DNA of 64,000 nt from Clostridiales bacterium (GTDB lineage: Bacteria; Bacillota; Clostridia; Peptostreptococcales; Acidaminobacteraceae): the NCBI GenBank assembly GCA_016342415.1, contig JAEIOD010000001.1, positions 248,001-312,000 on the forward strand, written 5' to 3'. The notes beneath the pieces are model-generated. The model saw only the letters and a list, made by a program, of their open reading frames with translations, was not told the origin of the DNA and ran no database searches. Position 1 is the first letter of the stretch. The number at the start of each line of letters is the position of its first letter. Made by a program: the position numbers and the translations under genes. This document shows, one piece after another, positions 55,955 through 64,000 of this stretch.

Positions 55955-56101
55955 CTACTTTATCATCATAATTCTAAGAACAAGCGGAATGATGACCATT
56001 GCCGTCATCGCTTGACTCTTTAACTCTTTTTTTTCAAATAAATCTATGATTGTGAAGATCAACACGATCAGGACAATCAATCTATAAATTATGGTAATCA
56101 T
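55955..56101 (-). CDS. 48-residue membrane protein beside the permease
   Basis: A short real gene: RBS AGGAGG before the ATG at 56101, TAG stop at 55955, placed with only 8-bp gaps on both sides, within the operon. The peptide starts MITIIYRLIVLIVLIFTIID, a hydrophobic helix, then a charged turn (LFEKKELKSQ) and a second hydrophobic stretch (AMTAMVIIPLVLRIMMI), so one or two membrane spans. TRAP systems usually encode a DctQ small subunit of about 160 residues at such a place; this may be a much reduced partner of the DctM-like permease. Confidence 0.6.
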   Translation of the reverse strand: MITIIYRLIVLIVLIFTIIDLFEKKELKSQAMTAMVIIPLVLRIMMIK

Positions 56102-56109
56102 TGATCCTC

Positions 56110-57384
56110 CTATAGAAGTACACCTGCAATGCCTTTAGAAAAGACAATAAACAGAATACCGATTGATAATATAACCATAGCTGGTACTTTACATTTTTTC
56201 AGTACATCAATGTAATTTTCTACACCAACAATCTTGGCTGCAAACAAGCCTGCTAATGCTGTCGGCGGCATTAAATCACCCAATGATGCAATTAATGATA
56301 ATGCTGCAGCAGTAATAATTTGATCTTTACTGATTAGTGCTAATAAAAATGGTACACCTAGGACTGATGCTGCTCCATATGCTGAAACGGCTCCAAATAA
56401 CGGTATTGTTACTGCTATTGCAACATAAAGTAATATGGCTGGTAAACTTAAACAGTTCACAACAATCCACCCTCTTACACCTGTCAAAGTCATTATTTGA
56501 ATAAACATACCAACGCCCATCAGGATAGCCATTACAGGCATAGCATCTTTTATAGCTCCTTTTGTTACTTTAAACAAATTAATCTTTCTACCTGTAAATA
56601 AGGCAAAACAAGTTGAAATTAAGAATATAAGCGGCAATCCGAGATTAGGTATAATGTCTGGTATAGCCTTAACAGATATCAATAATCCAATTAGAACAAA
56701 GATTGGAACATATACTTTTATTCCCAAGTCTTTTCTTAAATCAAAATCAATTTTGCCTTCTAAATCCGAGATTTTAAAATCCTTCACATATTTTCTTCCT
56801 AAGAATATTGAAGAAAAAATTGCTGGCGGGAATGTCATTAAAGCAAGTGGCAATCCAAAACCTGAGTAAGGCATATCCACACCACCACCAATGATCATTA
56901 CTGGTACGTTTACTGGTGGTGCTATCATTCCTAATAAACCTGCAATTGCAATAATAGTTGCCGTTTCTACCATTGGAATACCCATTGCTATTAGAACAGG
57001 TGTTACCAAACTACCAGCTGTGATAACAGATGCCGTAGTAGAACCTGTTATCATACCTGGGAACATTACAACTAATGTTAGAAACACTAACAATACGACT
57101 GGTCTTTTGTGAAATTTTTCTATAAACAATGCACTTATTGCATCAAGAGCACCTGATTTTTGTATGGATTTCATGAAAATCATTGCAGTAGCAATAACCA
57201 AAATCGTATCCAAGTATCCGAATGTACCTTCTACTAGATGTCTGATTGGAATACCATATCCACCAGAGATGGCGCCAGCTATTGCAGCAAGCATCATTGA
57301 AATCCCTACAGGAAGTTTAAACTTAAAACATCCTAAGGCAAATACAATGACCATTACTAGAAATATAATTAGTTGTATCTGCAT
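56110..57384 (-). CDS. TRAP-type large permease (DctM-like)
   Basis: 424 residues with about 11-12 membrane helices, no signal peptide. Conserved segments are seen early (IPIRHLVEGTFGYLDTILV), at the first re-entrant loop (FPGMITGSTTASVITAGSLVTP), and AGLLGMIAPPVNVPVMI, all typical of DctM/ion-transporter superfamily permeases that take up carboxylates by Na+ symport. No canonical DctP or DctQ is nearby; the DUF6305-like lipoprotein and 48-residue protein may replace them. Probable substrate: glutamate or gamma-glutamyl compounds, by context. The start lies 8 bp downstream of the stop of the upstream GGT gene (57393-59213). Confidence 0.75.
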   Translation of the reverse strand: MQIQLIIFLVMVIVFALGCFKFKLPVGISMMLAAIAGAISGGYGIPIRHLVEGTFGYLDTILVIATAMIFMKSIQKSGALDAISALFIEKFHKRPVVLLVFLTLVVMFPGMITGSTTASVITAGSLVTPVLIAMGIPMVETATIIAIAGLLGMIAPPVNVPVMIIGGGVDMPYSGFGLPLALMTFPPAIFSSIFLGRKYVKDFKISDLEGKIDFDLRKDLGIKVYVPIFVLIGLLISVKAIPDIIPNLGLPLIFLISTCFALFTGRKINLFKVTKGAIKDAMPVMAILMGVGMFIQIMTLTGVRGWIVVNCLSLPAILLYVAIAVTIPLFGAVSAYGAASVLGVPFLLALISKDQIITAAALSLIASLGDLMPPTALAGLFAAKIVGVENYIDVLKKCKVPAMVILSIGILFIVFSKGIAGVLL

Positions 57385-57392
57385 GATTCCTC

Positions 57393-59213
57393 CTAGTAGC
57401 TTAATGCCTTTCCATCTCTTCTTCTATCAGCACCACCGTGCATTTCTCCAGTTTCCAAATTTCTAATAATGCCGTGAACACCACCAAAATATTCATCATC
57501 CACACCTTGAACCGTCACTTTATGCCCCATCGTTTCAAGATCTAAAATCATTTGCTTTTCGAAATTACCCTCAATATATAAAGCACCTTTATTTAATTGA
57601 GATATTCTTGGTAGGTCTATAGCTTCTTGAATAGTCATGCCATGATCTAAAACGTTAACGATGACTTGTAGTACCGTTCCAGGTATTCTACCACCACCCG
57701 GTGTACCGATTGCCATGTATGATTCTCCATCTTTTAGTACAAAAGCTGGAGCAATAGTTGATCTCGCTCTGTTACCACCTAAAACTTGGTTGACTGGATA
57801 AGTTCTTGAGAAGTTAAATGTTGCAGAGTTAAGTGCAAAACCTAAGTCTTCAGGAACCAAAGCACAACCGTAATATAAACTGATTGTATTTGTCATAGAT
57901 ACCATGTTGCCTTCAGCATCCATAATTGTAAAGTGAGTTGTATGAGCTGACTCATATTCATCATGTGGTGCTGTTTTATAATCTTCTGAAGCCGTTTCTT
58001 CTTGAACCATGTTCTCGAATACCCACTTCGTATACTCATCACTTAATAACGACTCAGTATTAGTCTCCACATAATCAGGATCACCAACTAAATTGTATCT
58101 ATCAGCATGTGCATATCTTAAAGCTTCAGAGATATAGTGAAGTGATGCTTTTGTATTGGCTCCAAGTGCTTTCATATTTAAGTTTTCTAAGATTTGAAGA
58201 CCTTCTAATAAGGCTACTCCGCCAGCTGATGGAGGTGCTGCTGTAATAACTTCATAATCTCTATAATCAATTGATAACGGGGTTCTCCACTTTGATTCAT
58301 ATGTCGATAAATCTTCCATTGTCATTAAACCACCCGTTGATTGAACTGCATTAACTATTGATTGTGCCACTTCACCAGTATAAAAACCATCTCTACCTTC
58401 AGCAGCAATTTTTTCTAACAATACAGCGTAGTTTTCGTTCTTAACAATGTCACCAACCTCATATGGCAGACCATCATTTAAAAATGTCTCTGCTGTTTCT
58501 GGATAAATCATTAAATATTCATATGAATCTTGTAAGACTTCTACTGAATGAGGTGAAATTTCATAACCCGCACGAGATAATTCGATAACTGGTTCTAATA
58601 ATTCATCAATGCTCATTGTGCCGTATTCATCCAAAGCTCTTAACCATCCATCAATAGCGCCAGGTACCAAAGCAGCTTTACCCGTTCTTCTATCTGGTTC
58701 TGTTGATTTTGAATCGTAAGTTTCATAAATTTCTTGTGTTAATGCTGCTGGAGCAGTACCCATATAATCTAGGTAAGCTTGTTCTCCAGTTGTAGCATCA
58801 TGAATTAACATTGTACCGTATCCACCAGGACCTGATGCATTTGGTTCTACTAATCCAAGTGTAAATGAAATAGCTACTGCTGCATCAATGGCATTGCCAC
58901 CATTTTTAAGTACATCCAATCCAATTTTTGAAGCATATGCATTTGCAGTTGCAACAACACCATTTGAACCAACAGCGTCTCTTACTGACAAATCTTTAAT
59001 CGCATCTTCTAAAATGATACCCTCTTGTACAACTTCTACTTCTGCAGGTTCAACTTCTGTTGTTTCAGATACAACCTCTTCAACTTCTGCCACCTCTATC
59101 GGTGCTTCATTTACATTGGCAGTACTGTTACAGCCCGTAAAAGTAAAACTTAACATTAACGTCACTATCAATAGAAACGTTAAATATTTTGATACTCTCA
59201 TTTTCTTATTCAT
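57393..59213 (-). CDS. ggt: Lipoprotein gamma-glutamyltransferase (paralogue 1)
   Basis: 606 residues. Lipoprotein signal ending FTGC, an acidic Glu/Val-rich linker, then the full GGT sequence. It is made as an inactive precursor and cleaves itself at Thr425 (HTTHFTIMD), giving a large and a small subunit with Thr425 as nucleophile. Other family motifs: NGGNAIDAAVAISF, GPGGYGTMLIHD and GTPGGGRIPGTV. It hydrolyses gamma-glutamyl bonds of peptides or poly-gamma-glutamate outside the membrane, releasing glutamate. The DctM-like permease gene follows by 8 bp, suggesting a scavenging role. Confidence 0.92.
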   Translation of the reverse strand: MNKKMRVSKYLTFLLIVTLMLSFTFTGCNSTANVNEAPIEVAEVEEVVSETTEVEPAEVEVVQEGIILEDAIKDLSVRDAVGSNGVVATANAYASKIGLDVLKNGGNAIDAAVAISFTLGLVEPNASGPGGYGTMLIHDATTGEQAYLDYMGTAPAALTQEIYETYDSKSTEPDRRTGKAALVPGAIDGWLRALDEYGTMSIDELLEPVIELSRAGYEISPHSVEVLQDSYEYLMIYPETAETFLNDGLPYEVGDIVKNENYAVLLEKIAAEGRDGFYTGEVAQSIVNAVQSTGGLMTMEDLSTYESKWRTPLSIDYRDYEVITAAPPSAGGVALLEGLQILENLNMKALGANTKASLHYISEALRYAHADRYNLVGDPDYVETNTESLLSDEYTKWVFENMVQEETASEDYKTAPHDEYESAHTTHFTIMDAEGNMVSMTNTISLYYGCALVPEDLGFALNSATFNFSRTYPVNQVLGGNRARSTIAPAFVLKDGESYMAIGTPGGGRIPGTVLQVIVNVLDHGMTIQEAIDLPRISQLNKGALYIEGNFEKQMILDLETMGHKVTVQGVDDEYFGGVHGIIRNLETGEMHGGADRRRDGKALSY

Positions 59214-59318
59214 TCTTTTCCCCCTTCATATTTAAGAACAAACTCATCGTACCATGAGGGTTTTAAAATAATCATTCTTTCTCATATTCACCATTTTTCT
59301 CTTTATTCTCTTTTAAAC

Positions 59319-60971
59319 TTAATAACCTTTTGCATAGCCATCTCTTCTAAGATCTGCACCACCATGTAAGTAACCATCTTCTAGTATTAGAATACCTTGT
59401 GCACCTCCAAAGAATAAGTCGTTTTCTTTTCTAAAGTATAAGTCATGACCCATTTGAATTAATTCAACTTGAATTGATTCATCAAGTTCGCCTTCTATGT
59501 ATAGTGGCCCCGATTCATATTGTGCTATACGACTGGCATCTATTGCTTCTTGTATGTTTTTATCATAATCTACGAGTTGACTGATAATCCATGGAATAGT
59601 TGATATAATGCGTTTACCACCTGGTGTGCCTAAACTTGCAAATGCTTTACCATCTTTGAGTAATAATGTTGGACTCATACTAGACAACGGACGTTTTCCG
59701 GGTTCAATGAAATTAGGACTCTCTGGATCAAAACTCAGATCTGCGATTTCATCATTGAATAATATCCCATTAACCATGACACCAGATCCAAAGAAATGAT
59801 TGATTGTTTTAGTTACAGACACCATGTTACCTTCTTTATCAATAATCGAATAATGAGTTGTACTACCACTTTCATACGGCCATGGATCAAGTACATTAAA
59901 TTCTGTCACCGCATCCGTTATTTGAGCTGCCATATCTTTTGCATAGGCTTTTGATGTTAATCCTTCTATTGGCACATCAACAAAAGCAGGATCTGCCATG
60001 TATAACATGCGATCTCTATAGGCGATTTTATAGGCTTCAGACCATAAATGTAAAGTCTTAGCACTGTATGGATCCATTTCATTTAAGTTATAGTTTTCTA
60101 GTATATTCAGTATTTCTATAACATGAGTACCGCCTGAACTAGAAGGAGGTGCAGATATTATATCAACACCTCTATAACTGCCTGTTACAGGTTCCGATTT
60201 TAATACATTGTATGTATTAAAATCCTCTAGTTGAATATAACTTCCTCTATCTTGTAATCCTTCTACTAAAGTTGTTGTAAAGTCACTGTTGTAAAAACCT
60301 TCTATACCATTTTCTGAAATTAAATTTAAGGTTTCACCTAGTTCAATATTCTTGATAAAATCACCCGCCATTAAAGGCAGTCCATCACTTGTAAAGATAG
60401 ACATCATACTTGGATCTGACATGATCAAATCAAATTTGCCTTGAGCAATTGAAGCTAGGGTTTCACTTACCATTATACCATCTGTCGCTAACGAAATTGC
60501 AGGTGTTAAAACATCTTTTCTAGACATAGTTCCATAGTCTTCTAAAGCTGTTAGTAAGCCCATAACCTCACCGGGTACACCAATAGATTTGGGACCAATT
60601 TGATTTTCCATACTCTGCACTTCACCATCTAATATTGTATACTGTGACAAATCACCGAGTAATGGCGTTATCTCTCTAAAATCAATAAATGCGGTTTCGC
60701 CCTTCGCTGTTCTAATCAGCATAAATCCACCGCCGCCAATACCTGATGCATTAGGTTCTAATACCCCAATCGCAAATCCAACCGCGACAGCTGCATCGAT
60801 GGCATTACCACCATTTTCTAAGATTCGTAACCCAATCTCTGATGCTTCTGCACTGCCAGATGATACCATACCATTTTTACCATAAGCTTCTCTTTCATGT
60901 ACAGCTTCATATGATGAACAGCCCGATAAAACCATCATCACAGTTAAAATCATACTAATAATTTTTTTCAT
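59319..60971 (-). CDS. ggt: Lipoprotein gamma-glutamyltransferase (paralogue 2)
   Basis: 550 residues, start at MKKII (GGGGGAG upstream), with lipoprotein signal ending VLSGC. All GGT motifs are present: NGGNAIDAAVAVGFA, GIGGGGFMLIRT, the autocatalytic Thr371 in STTHYSIID and GTPGGKRIIST. It shares the family fold with the other GGT but is clearly diverged from it, so this is an old duplication or two separate acquisitions; the two may differ in D- versus L-glutamyl preference. An earlier ATG at 61004 gives a poorer signal sequence. The downstream gap to the other ggt is 105 bp without an evident terminator. Confidence 0.9.
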   Translation of the reverse strand: MKKIISMILTVMMVLSGCSSYEAVHEREAYGKNGMVSSGSAEASEIGLRILENGGNAIDAAVAVGFAIGVLEPNASGIGGGGFMLIRTAKGETAFIDFREITPLLGDLSQYTILDGEVQSMENQIGPKSIGVPGEVMGLLTALEDYGTMSRKDVLTPAISLATDGIMVSETLASIAQGKFDLIMSDPSMMSIFTSDGLPLMAGDFIKNIELGETLNLISENGIEGFYNSDFTTTLVEGLQDRGSYIQLEDFNTYNVLKSEPVTGSYRGVDIISAPPSSSGGTHVIEILNILENYNLNEMDPYSAKTLHLWSEAYKIAYRDRMLYMADPAFVDVPIEGLTSKAYAKDMAAQITDAVTEFNVLDPWPYESGSTTHYSIIDKEGNMVSVTKTINHFFGSGVMVNGILFNDEIADLSFDPESPNFIEPGKRPLSSMSPTLLLKDGKAFASLGTPGGKRIISTIPWIISQLVDYDKNIQEAIDASRIAQYESGPLYIEGELDESIQVELIQMGHDLYFRKENDLFFGGAQGILILEDGYLHGGADLRRDGYAKGY

Positions 60972-61040
60972 AATAACTCCCCCTACAAAATAGTATAAGG
61001 TCAATTTTTAAAAAAACTTAGTTTTTCTCTTTTTTACATT

Positions 61041-61068
61041 AAAAAAGATCAAGACAAAACTTGATCTA
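61041..61068 (-). terminator. Terminator after the D-glutamate cyclase gene
   Basis: AGATCAAG and CTTGATCT pair around a 6-base loop, then TTTTTTAATG on the minus strand. The stem includes the stop region of the gene, so the second ggt gene is likely transcribed from its own promoter or by partial read-through. Confidence 0.75.
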
Positions 61069-62635
61069 ATATGTTTTGTAAGTCTATTATGATTTGAACG
61101 TTCTCATCTAAGGAGTAACCATCTACTGTCATTTCATTCTTACCTGTTACACCATCCACAGCTCCAACAGATACAATTAGTTTTAAAGCTTCTATTTCTT
61201 CTTCTACAGACTGCAAAAGATTCCTATGTTCTAGTACGGATAACATGGCGGTTATGCAATATGAACCCCAGTTAGAAACGCCTGCAACCAGTAGTTCGTC
61301 AGCTACAATATCTGCAACAATCTTCCCACCATTTACAACATGTTTTTTAATATATTCTGCTCGTTTGCCCATACCGACTTCATTACCACCATCTCCTAAA
61401 GCATATAACGGTACATCATCTTCTATTAACCTACTGATCATTGTATCTGTATCGCACACACAGTCTGATAGATCCACACCTTTCATGTTATGATACTTCC
61501 CATCAAAATGCTTACCTGGTCGCTCAATCGCTAATACACAATCAGGCACTGTATAGCGGTCTTTTGATATATCAACAATTCGACACTTTAAATTAAATTT
61601 TTCTTTCAGAATTTCCAGTTGATCATATGTATACTCATCTGTTACGACTTCCACAGTTTTATCTAACTGTTCTAAGGCTCTTACCAATAACATAGACATA
61701 GGTCCATCGGTTTCACCAGTCATAGATGTTCTGATACAAAATCCTGTCACCATCATGATATGATTATAAGACCATAACTGTCTTGTAAACTTTTCAATAT
61801 CATTAAATATTGTTACTCCTGACATGTTTCTATGATGTGTATTGCGCATCAAAATACCTGATATTGCTTCTACAACATCAAAAGCTTGTATGTCATTTAG
61901 GTGGTTATATGTTATCAGCATATGACCTGGTGCATGGGTGTAAAAAGTATTTGAGAGAGATTGTTTTAAAACATTCTGAGCTGTGACACCACAAGCCCAA
62001 AAAACAGGTATCTCATCATCATGAACTGCAATTGCATCACCATAATCAGGTTGATTAATATCCGCTATCCCAATCGCTTCAGGATTACCGATATGAATTG
62101 GAATACCATGAGTTCGTCTGTAATTTGAAGTAACTTCAACAGCTTTATTTATATCTTTTTTCTTAATTGGTCTCATACTAACAACCAATCGTCCTGAAAA
62201 TGAAGCAGTCGAATTACAATCAATATCAGTATTGTACATGGCTACATTTCTATTTTCTTCAATATGTCTCAAGCGTAAGCCCGAGTTTATTAAACCTGTT
62301 TCAAAAGTAAAACTACACCCTATTGCAAAAGCGATGTACCCTATTAAAGATTCATCCGTTAGATCAAACAGTTCTTCTACAAAACAGCCTTCTACAAATT
62401 TATGATACCGAGGTACATCTCTTTTGACATCAACAGGACCAATTTCTTTAAAAGTAAGCGCTTCATCACTTCTTTCGATAATAGGGCATGCTTTAGGATT
62501 GAGTTTACCAAATTGCTCAAACTCATCAGCATACTTATTTTCAATTAATACAATATTTACTTGCAAGAAGTCAGTTAACACACCAGATGTGGGTTTTACA
62601 TAGTTATTGTTTCTTATCTCTTCTCTAATATTCAT
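61049..62635 (-). CDS. D-glutamate cyclase with fused DUF1445 (putative hydro-lyase) domain
   Basis: 528 residues in two parts. Residues about 1-255 match the DUF1445/PF07286 putative hydro-lyase family (KPTSGVLTDFLQVNIVLIE, RRTHGIPIHIGNPEAIGI, VFWACGVTAQNVLK). Residues about 265-528 match the D-glutamate cyclase/DUF4392 family (GVTIFNDIEKFTRQ, GETDGPMSMLLVRALEQL, ALGDGGNEVGMGKRAEYI). The same two-domain order occurs in animal DGLUCY, which converts D-glutamate to 5-oxo-D-proline. Cytoplasmic. Start ATG with GAGGTG upstream. It would remove D-glutamate released from gamma-glutamyl material. Confidence 0.87.
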   Translation of the reverse strand: MNIREEIRNNNYVKPTSGVLTDFLQVNIVLIENKYADEFEQFGKLNPKACPIIERSDEALTFKEIGPVDVKRDVPRYHKFVEGCFVEELFDLTDESLIGYIAFAIGCSFTFETGLINSGLRLRHIEENRNVAMYNTDIDCNSTASFSGRLVVSMRPIKKKDINKAVEVTSNYRRTHGIPIHIGNPEAIGIADINQPDYGDAIAVHDDEIPVFWACGVTAQNVLKQSLSNTFYTHAPGHMLITYNHLNDIQAFDVVEAISGILMRNTHHRNMSGVTIFNDIEKFTRQLWSYNHIMMVTGFCIRTSMTGETDGPMSMLLVRALEQLDKTVEVVTDEYTYDQLEILKEKFNLKCRIVDISKDRYTVPDCVLAIERPGKHFDGKYHNMKGVDLSDCVCDTDTMISRLIEDDVPLYALGDGGNEVGMGKRAEYIKKHVVNGGKIVADIVADELLVAGVSNWGSYCITAMLSVLEHRNLLQSVEEEIEALKLIVSVGAVDGVTGKNEMTVDGYSLDENVQIIIDLQNILDQVLS

Positions 62636-63067
62636 ATGTTCACCTCAAAATTAGTATAATCGAGAATTTAGTTATATGTACTTTTTTCTCATATTTCTTT
62701 TATTGATTAGAATTAATAAACGATATATTTTCATTAAATATACAGACTCATAGAAATGAGTTAAAGGTGTGTATTGTCGTTTAATTTTTTAGCGCCTAAT
62801 CAAATAGACCACTAGTATACACAATAAATGACTTGGAAAGATTATTCCGACTATCAAAATAAAAAATTGACTTCTACAACATGCAGAAATCAACTTCCAG
62901 ATTCAATATCATTATTTAATTTAAATAGTTTGAGACAAACACTCCTTTTTTAGAGTTCAACAGCTTACAAGCTTCCAGATCATTGATTTAATAATTGTTA
63001 ACAGAACTCTCATAACAATTTATCTAATCGCATAATATAAAGGTGGTGATATCATTATTGATTCTTT
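62636..63067. other. Intergenic stretch with one strong hairpin
   Basis: About 430 bp with no gene. At 62862-62898 AAATTGACTTCTACA and GCAGAAATCAACTT form a stem followed on the minus strand by TTTTTTATTTTG, a terminator probably serving the zinc-ribbon protein gene. The rest should hold the cluster's first promoter; none stands out. Confidence 0.55.
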
Positions 63068-63610
63068 TTATGAGGCTTTCCTTTCTTTACTTATATCGTC
63101 CATTAACTTAACAACGCCTCCAAATCCAAGCAAAATCATTCCAGATATAAGCCCTACCAGGAAACACGTTGAAGCAATCAACCAGTTAAATGAATCTGAT
63201 GTACCCATCTCTATTTCTAAGCCCAGGTAAATACCCGCTACAAAATAAAATACAAAACTAAAATAGCCTAGTATTTTTAGAACCCTATAAATGCTTTTAT
63301 AGTTTTTCATCTTAGGAGGTTTCCTTAATTGTTTGCTCTTCTTAACAAGCTCTTTATATTCTTCTTTACTAATGGCATCACGATCTACTAATACACCATA
63401 TCTTCTAAGTAATTCTTTTTTTCTTTCTCTTTTATCTTTTCTAATTTTAGTATTTGTATTGTCATCTGAAGTTAGTACATAGATTTTTGTTGTTGCATCC
63501 TCTTCGGATTCATTATTTTCATCAAAAGTATCTGGTTTTGAACTGCCACAATCTGTGCAATTTAACACATCATCTTCCATTTCATGATTACAATTTATAC
63601 AATTCCACAT
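63068..63610 (-). CDS. Zinc-ribbon membrane protein
   Basis: 180 residues, not a named family. The N-terminus has a zinc ribbon CINCNHEM...CTDCGSS (two CxxC pairs), then a Lys/Arg-rich segment (RKDKRERKKELLRRYGVLVD), an SHOCT-like short helix (KEEYKELVKKSKQLRK), and two C-terminal membrane helices (LGYFSFVFYFVAGIYLGL, WLIASTCFLVGLISGMILLG). The start at MWNCINC has AAAGGAG upstream; a reading 8 codons longer does not. Topology suggests the ribbon is cytoplasmic. Terminator probably at 62862-62898. Confidence 0.6.
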   Translation of the reverse strand: MWNCINCNHEMEDDVLNCTDCGSSKPDTFDENNESEEDATTKIYVLTSDDNTNTKIRKDKRERKKELLRRYGVLVDRDAISKEEYKELVKKSKQLRKPPKMKNYKSIYRVLKILGYFSFVFYFVAGIYLGLEIEMGTSDSFNWLIASTCFLVGLISGMILLGFGGVVKLMDDISKERKAS

Positions 63611-63737
63611 AGCGACTCCTTTACTGTGTATCAATATATTTTATTTCGTATATTTTATCGATACCCTAAATATAAGAAAAAAAACTGAATAGCGTTTAAT
63701 CTTTGATTATTGTTTTAATCATTTAATTATTTTTATA

Positions 63738-63776
63738 TAAAAGAACTCTCCAAATGGCTAATCCATATGGAGAGTC
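63738..63776 (-). terminator. Terminator after the right-edge gene
   Basis: ACTCTCCATATG and CATTTGGAGAGT pair with a short loop, then TCTTTTATAT on the minus strand. Confidence 0.7.
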
Positions 63777-63786
63777 TTAAATAGAT

Positions 63787-64000
63787 TTACTGAATTTCCT
63801 CGTATACTTCATCGAGCATCTTGGTGGACGAATCAACTAGAAACTGATAACTTGTACTTCTATCTAGTTTAACTATCTTAATAAAATACTCTTCTTCAAT
63901 ATCCAAAATCCTTGAATGCAAAGTATTTACGGTTCCGAGTGAACCATGGAAATACACTTCCATATGACTGCCCGAACCCTTAACGCCTGTAATTATCATA
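63787..64000 (-). CDS. Hypothetical protein, 5' end probably outside the window
   Basis: 70 residues are visible, with an ATG at 63999 only one base from the edge, so the true start may lie further right. The sequence (SGSHMEVYFHGSLGTVNTLH, DRSTSYQFLVDSSTKMLDEVYEEIQ in parts) is soluble, with alternating strand and helix character, and is not recognised. A terminator follows directly. Confidence 0.45.
   Translation of the reverse strand, partial: MIITGVKGSGSHMEVYFHGSLGTVNTLHSRILDIEEEYFIKIVKLDRSTSYQFLVDSSTKMLDEVYEEIQ

Noticed and set aside
1-64000. Mollicute-type genetic code or genome
   Set aside because: TGA is used as a stop (for example at the end of the kinase gene at 49619), and tryptophan is encoded by TGG. 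Many cell-envelope lipoproteins and signalling genes also point to a free-living Firmicute.
1-64000. CRISPR array, prophage or insertion sequence
   Set aside because: No regularly spaced repeats, integrase, transposase or phage structural genes were seen; the Rpn-like fragment at 5589-5825 is too short to call a mobile element.

Overview
The window is low-GC, gene-dense DNA from a Gram-positive, Firmicutes-type bacterium. The signs are a proline T-box leader upstream of proS, strong AGGAGG-type ribosome binding sites, many Rho-independent terminators, abundant lipoproteins, and a standard code in which TGA acts as stop. A free-living clostridia-like organism (Fusibacter or Acidaminobacter type) would fit, but that placement is inference. 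No rRNA, tRNA, insertion sequence, phage or CRISPR array was seen.

Layout. 1-4770 is the N-terminal 1590 codons of a secreted multidomain pullulanase (minus strand, runs off the left edge), with two LacI-type operators at its promoter. 5.1-13.5 kb is a patchwork of small hypotheticals, a cyclase, a truncated YgjP-like protein, a HExxH protein, a K+ channel, RsgA and two decayed genes (an ABC exporter and a MerR-methyltransferase). 13.5-16.3 kb is an amino-acid ABC transporter next to a MarR regulator; both carry the same perfect palindrome, and the marR promoter looks leaderless. 16.4-22.6 kb holds a GNAT acetyltransferase, a CPBP protease, a MerR regulator, a lipoprotein, a phosphoesterase and an amino-acid permease. 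22.8-29.8 kb is a maltodextrin operon: surface-anchored triple starch-binding protein, ABC importer, GH13 enzyme and LacI regulator.

30.1-47.2 kb is rich in signalling genes: an HD-GYP/receiver protein, a GGDEF diguanylate cyclase, and a histidine kinase/HD-GYP pair. Between these lie a TPR-S41 protease lipoprotein, T-box-controlled proS, a MarR/hydrolase pair sharing an operator, and two adjacent frameshifted genes (C_GCAxxG_C_C protein and TDT transporter).

49.0-62.6 kb is the most interesting part: a co-directional, tightly packed minus-strand cluster that looks like a gamma-glutamate/D-glutamate system. In transcription order it encodes a D-glutamate cyclase fused to a DUF1445 domain, two lipoprotein gamma-glutamyltransferases, a DctM-like permease, a 48-residue membrane protein, a secreted AstE/M14-like hydrolase, a DUF6305-like lipoprotein, a second AstE/M14-like lipoprotein, PgsB-, PgsC- and PgsW-like proteins, and a two-component system. 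The enzymes suggest that external gamma-glutamyl material is cleaved, taken up, and its D-glutamate cyclised to 5-oxo-D-proline, while PgsB/C/W make or modify a gamma-glutamyl chain. The right edge has a zinc-ribbon membrane protein and a partial hypothetical gene.
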